64,000 nucleotides of DNA from G942493375 sp942493375. Its GTDB lineage: Bacteria > Armatimonadota > UBA5829. Below, in pieces: positions 61,653 through 64,000 of this stretch. The translations under genes were made by a program, and so were the position numbers. Position 1 is the stretch's first letter. Every line of letters begins with the position of its first letter. Under the pieces are notes generated by a model. That model was not told the DNA's origin, ran no database searches, and saw only the letters and a list, made by a program, of their open reading frames with translations. The stretch spans positions 3,658,001 through 3,722,000 of the forward strand of contig OW818698.1 of assembly GCA_942493375.1 (NCBI GenBank), written 5' to 3'.

Positions 61653-64000
61653 AAAATGTTTTCCTGACAATTTTTACAATTCTGTTTCTTCTGGCTTTGA
61701 TTGGACCGATGGCGCAGGCCGTCGGTTCAAGCACTTGTTACACTACATGGGATGATACATATGTCTTTGTAGCTGTAAAAGTGGACAGCAGCAATGTGAG
61801 GGGCACTCACTCAGTTCCTAATGCCTCTGTATCCGGCGATGATACTGTGACTGTCTATATCAACACAGATGGCAACACCGCGGATAAAATCAACCAGAAC
61901 AGCTTTGCGCTGTCAGTTTCTGCTGCAGCAGGCTGCCAATTCCTGGTTGGTTCGACGGATGGTAAACTTGCACCTAAACAATCATTCAACTTTAAGTATG
62001 CTGTTCAGGTCGAAGGAACTATTAACTCCGCCACCGATACAGATTCCGGCTACACTGTGGAAGTCGCTTTACCATGGAAACTTCTCGGAGTCAGTAAAGC
62101 TGTATCCGGAACTAAACTGGGATTCAATATTATAGCAAGAGATACAGATGGTAAGGAGATGGTAAGTCTGTCTTCTTTGGTTAAGGCAGAAGACGATGTC
62201 TTGAGCCCCGCCAAGTGGTCTGTTCTTGAATTGTCAGGAAACAATGCACCTAACTACACTCCGGACAGAAGCCGGCTTGTATGTTCCAAATATGCTACCA
62301 AGGCTCCCCTTGTTGATGGTAACTTAAAGGCAGCCGAATGGGTAGAGAGATATGCAACTGCCTTTTCTACTCCTATAGCCGCAGTTCCTCCTATTGTAGA
62401 ACCGGTAGTTCCAACTGTAGAGCCCAGTATAGAGCCAACAAAGCCCACTGTGGACACAACACCTGAACCAGTTAAACCTGTCGTAGAAATCCCGACTCAA
62501 CCGGTCGTTACTTCTCCATCAGTAGAGCCACAACCGGAGGCAACTGTTTCAAACAGTGCTTCAATACCGAAATTGGTCTTTGCGCACTATTTCTATTGGT
62601 TCCAGGCTGACCCGGACAGGGGCATTCCTGTTGAGAATGTCTTTTCAGCCGATGGCAAATATCTTATGCAGGATTTTCCACCTTTTGGACTGGGACCTTG
62701 GTTCACTTATGACCGTGTTCAATGGCATCTGGATCAACTACAACAGATAACTGATGCAGGTATTGATGTGATTCTACCGGTATACCGAGGCGACAAGGCT
62801 GATAAAGCAGGATATGCTCGAAAGGGTCTTGACTGCCTGGTATCTGCGTTAATTCAACTTACGAAAGAGGATAAGCACATTCCTTCAGTTGGACTATTCC
62901 TGGATACCTATGGCATACGGGCTGCTTATGGACGCAGGCCAAATCTCAAAGATGAGGAAGTCCGTTCTACGCTTTATGGAATGATAAAAGATTTCTTTGA
63001 CAGAATTCCAGTGCAATACCGTGCTGTTGTGCAGACACGAAAAGTCGGCACTGGTGGCTCGGGATATGTCATTTTCCTGGGAAGCGCCAGGCAGTTCGTC
63101 GATTTGGACTCTTCAGTCGTAGATTATTGCAATAAGCGTTTCCTTCAGGATTTTGGTGCAAATCTGGTCTGGGTAGTTGATGCTGACTGCACTGACGGTA
63201 TTAGCGGATATGATGGAGTTGCTTCATTTGGAGCTGGACTTGGCTCAGAGACTACTGACGGGCCGAACGTGAGAATTGCTTCAATAGGTCCCGGATACGA
63301 CAATTCAACGATTGCGCTGCCGGGCCAATCAAGAATCCGCTCTCGTATGGATACACAGACCTACAAAAACGATTGGGACACAGTTTTCAAGTTCCAACCG
63401 GACTGGGTCGTCTGTGATGGTTGGAACAACTTCAATAAAGCCACAGAAACCGCTCAGAGTATTCAATATGGGGCTGGAGCCCTGAGTATTACCAAAGATG
63501 CCGTAAGCAGGTTCAAGGGCACGAAAGAATACGATGCTGCATATGATTGGGTGAACTTATCGGAAGTAGTACAGTTAAAACAATTCAATGTTGCAAGATT
63601 GACTGTCAGGAATGCTGGCACGAAAGCCTGGTTGGAATCAGATAAGGTCTCGATTGCTTATCGCTGGTACAGAGATGGCAAATACTTTGCAGACAACGGC
63701 ATAAAAATACCTTTGCGGAAGACTGTCCAGCCTGGTGAATCGATTACGACAAACTTCGGAGTTGCTCCGGTAGATGAAGCCAAGTCTGCCATCCCTGCCG
63801 GTGATGCGGTGCTAAGACTGGAGCTCGTACGAGCTTCGGATAATAAATGGTTTACTGATCTGGGTGATGATGCTTTGATGCTTCCCGTTGTTATTGGCAA
63901 TGCTCCTGATCTGAATATGTCCATTGTGCGGGACGGTTTTCCGGTAATGGTTGCCACAGGCACAAACTACAAGGCACAGCTCACTGTACGCAACGAAGGA
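61649..64000 (+). CDS. Large secreted protein with carbohydrate-binding and barrel-like domains (runs off the window)
   Basis: From an ATG at 61649 that overlaps the aminotransferase stop (ATGA) the frame stays open for 784 codons to the window end. A signal peptide (about residues 1-24, ending AQA-VG) is followed by a DOMON/CBM9-like region (YVFVAVKVDSSNV; VEVALPWKLLGV; DGNLKAAEW). A Pro/Val/Thr/Glu-rich linker lies at about 250-310. A TIM-barrel-like domain follows (LVFAHYFYWFQADPDR; YGIRAAYGRRPNL; LVWVVDADCTDG). CARDB-like beta modules then start (ARLTVRNAG; AQLTVRNEG). The barrel region resembles DUF5010-type glycan-active proteins. The C-terminus lies outside the window. The function is probably extracellular polysaccharide binding or cleavage. 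Confidence 0.8.
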   Translation, partial: MKNVFLTIFTILFLLALIGPMAQAVGSSTCYTTWDDTYVFVAVKVDSSNVRGTHSVPNASVSGDDTVTVYINTDGNTADKINQNSFALSVSAAAGCQFLVGSTDGKLAPKQSFNFKYAVQVEGTINSATDTDSGYTVEVALPWKLLGVSKAVSGTKLGFNIIARDTDGKEMVSLSSLVKAEDDVLSPAKWSVLELSGNNAPNYTPDRSRLVCSKYATKAPLVDGNLKAAEWVERYATAFSTPIAAVPPIVEPVVPTVEPSIEPTKPTVDTTPEPVKPVVEIPTQPVVTSPSVEPQPEATVSNSASIPKLVFAHYFYWFQADPDRGIPVENVFSADGKYLMQDFPPFGLGPWFTYDRVQWHLDQLQQITDAGIDVILPVYRGDKADKAGYARKGLDCLVSALIQLTKEDKHIPSVGLFLDTYGIRAAYGRRPNLKDEEVRSTLYGMIKDFFDRIPVQYRAVVQTRKVGTGGSGYVIFLGSARQFVDLDSSVVDYCNKRFLQDFGANLVWVVDADCTDGISGYDGVASFGAGLGSETTDGPNVRIASIGPGYDNSTIALPGQSRIRSRMDTQTYKNDWDTVFKFQPDWVVCDGWNNFNKATETAQSIQYGAGALSITKDAVSRFKGTKEYDAAYDWVNLSEVVQLKQFNVARLTVRNAGTKAWLESDKVSIAYRWYRDGKYFADNGIKIPLRKTVQPGESITTNFGVAPVDEAKSAIPAGDAVLRLELVRASDNKWFTDLGDDALMLPVVIGNAPDLNMSIVRDGFPVMVATGTNYKAQLTVRNEG

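Noticed and set aside
1..64000. tRNA or rRNA genes, CRISPR arrays, transposases, prophage or integron genes
   Set aside because: No T-loop consensus with cloverleaf arms, no regular direct-repeat array, and no recombinase protein was seen in the gaps or ORFs I examined by eye.

Overview
The window looks like a chromosomal segment of a free-living, diderm, largely anaerobic or microaerophilic bacterium. Housekeeping genes are interleaved with secreted carbohydrate-active proteins (DUF4838, DUF4091, GHL10-like, GH106-like, CE6-like esterase, a DOMON/CARDB protein). There is also a type IV pilus operon with an outer-membrane secretin, an ECF sigma/anti-sigma pair, a glycyl radical enzyme and a 2-hydroxyacyl-CoA dehydratase activator. 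This mix, and a secretin with an AMIN domain, resembles Armatimonadota or a related environmental lineage. That placement is inference; no rRNA is present to test it. Shine-Dalgarno sites (AGGAGG types) are common, and TTG/GTG starts are used several times.

Layout. 1-9.5 kb: argS; a secreted DUF1961-like protein facing a DUF4838 glycosidase-like protein across a bidirectional terminator; the mazG-aroA operon; a Cys-rich YkgJ-like protein; lysC with a structured leader. 9.8-13.3 kb: an orphan glycyl radical enzyme, a HEPN-domain protein with a good promoter and operator-like palindrome, and a small membrane protein. 13.6-18.4 kb: ECF sigma factor, zinc-finger anti-sigma factor and a giant repeat-rich exported protein in one operon. 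18.5-22.7 kb: a 1387-residue two-module acyl-CoA dehydratase activase. 22.7-28.6 kb: glycan-related genes. 28.7-30.7 kb: PerR-like regulator and catalase. 31.5-35.6 kb: zinc-ribbon membrane protein, GH106-like enzyme and an exported carboxypeptidase-regulatory-like protein.

35.8-39.0 kb: an HlyD-ATPase-ATPase transporter operon that lacks visible permeases, divergent from a PAP2 phosphatase across a shared palindrome. 39.7-46.1 kb: a glycosidase-like fusion protein, an exported ankyrin protein, cobO and a sugar nucleotidyltransferase. 46.3-51.1 kb: mnmG, rsmG, class II photolyase and a HAD phosphatase. 51.3-58.8 kb: pilM-N-O-P-like-pilQ, an MgtC-like protein and comEA, which together suggest pilus-linked DNA uptake. 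58.9-64 kb: a flavin/2Fe-2S electron-transfer subunit, an Lrp-family regulator, an aminotransferase, and the 5' part of a large secreted protein that leaves the window.

A family of palindromes built on a cattctgaacgcagtgaagaa-type core occurs at four intergenic loci. I found no tRNA, rRNA, CRISPR array, transposase or prophage genes. No wholly new system is proven. The best candidates for follow-up are the sigma/anti-sigma/giant-protein operon, the permease-less ABC operon, the glycyl radical enzyme with no nearby activase, the lysC leader, and the shared operator palindromes.
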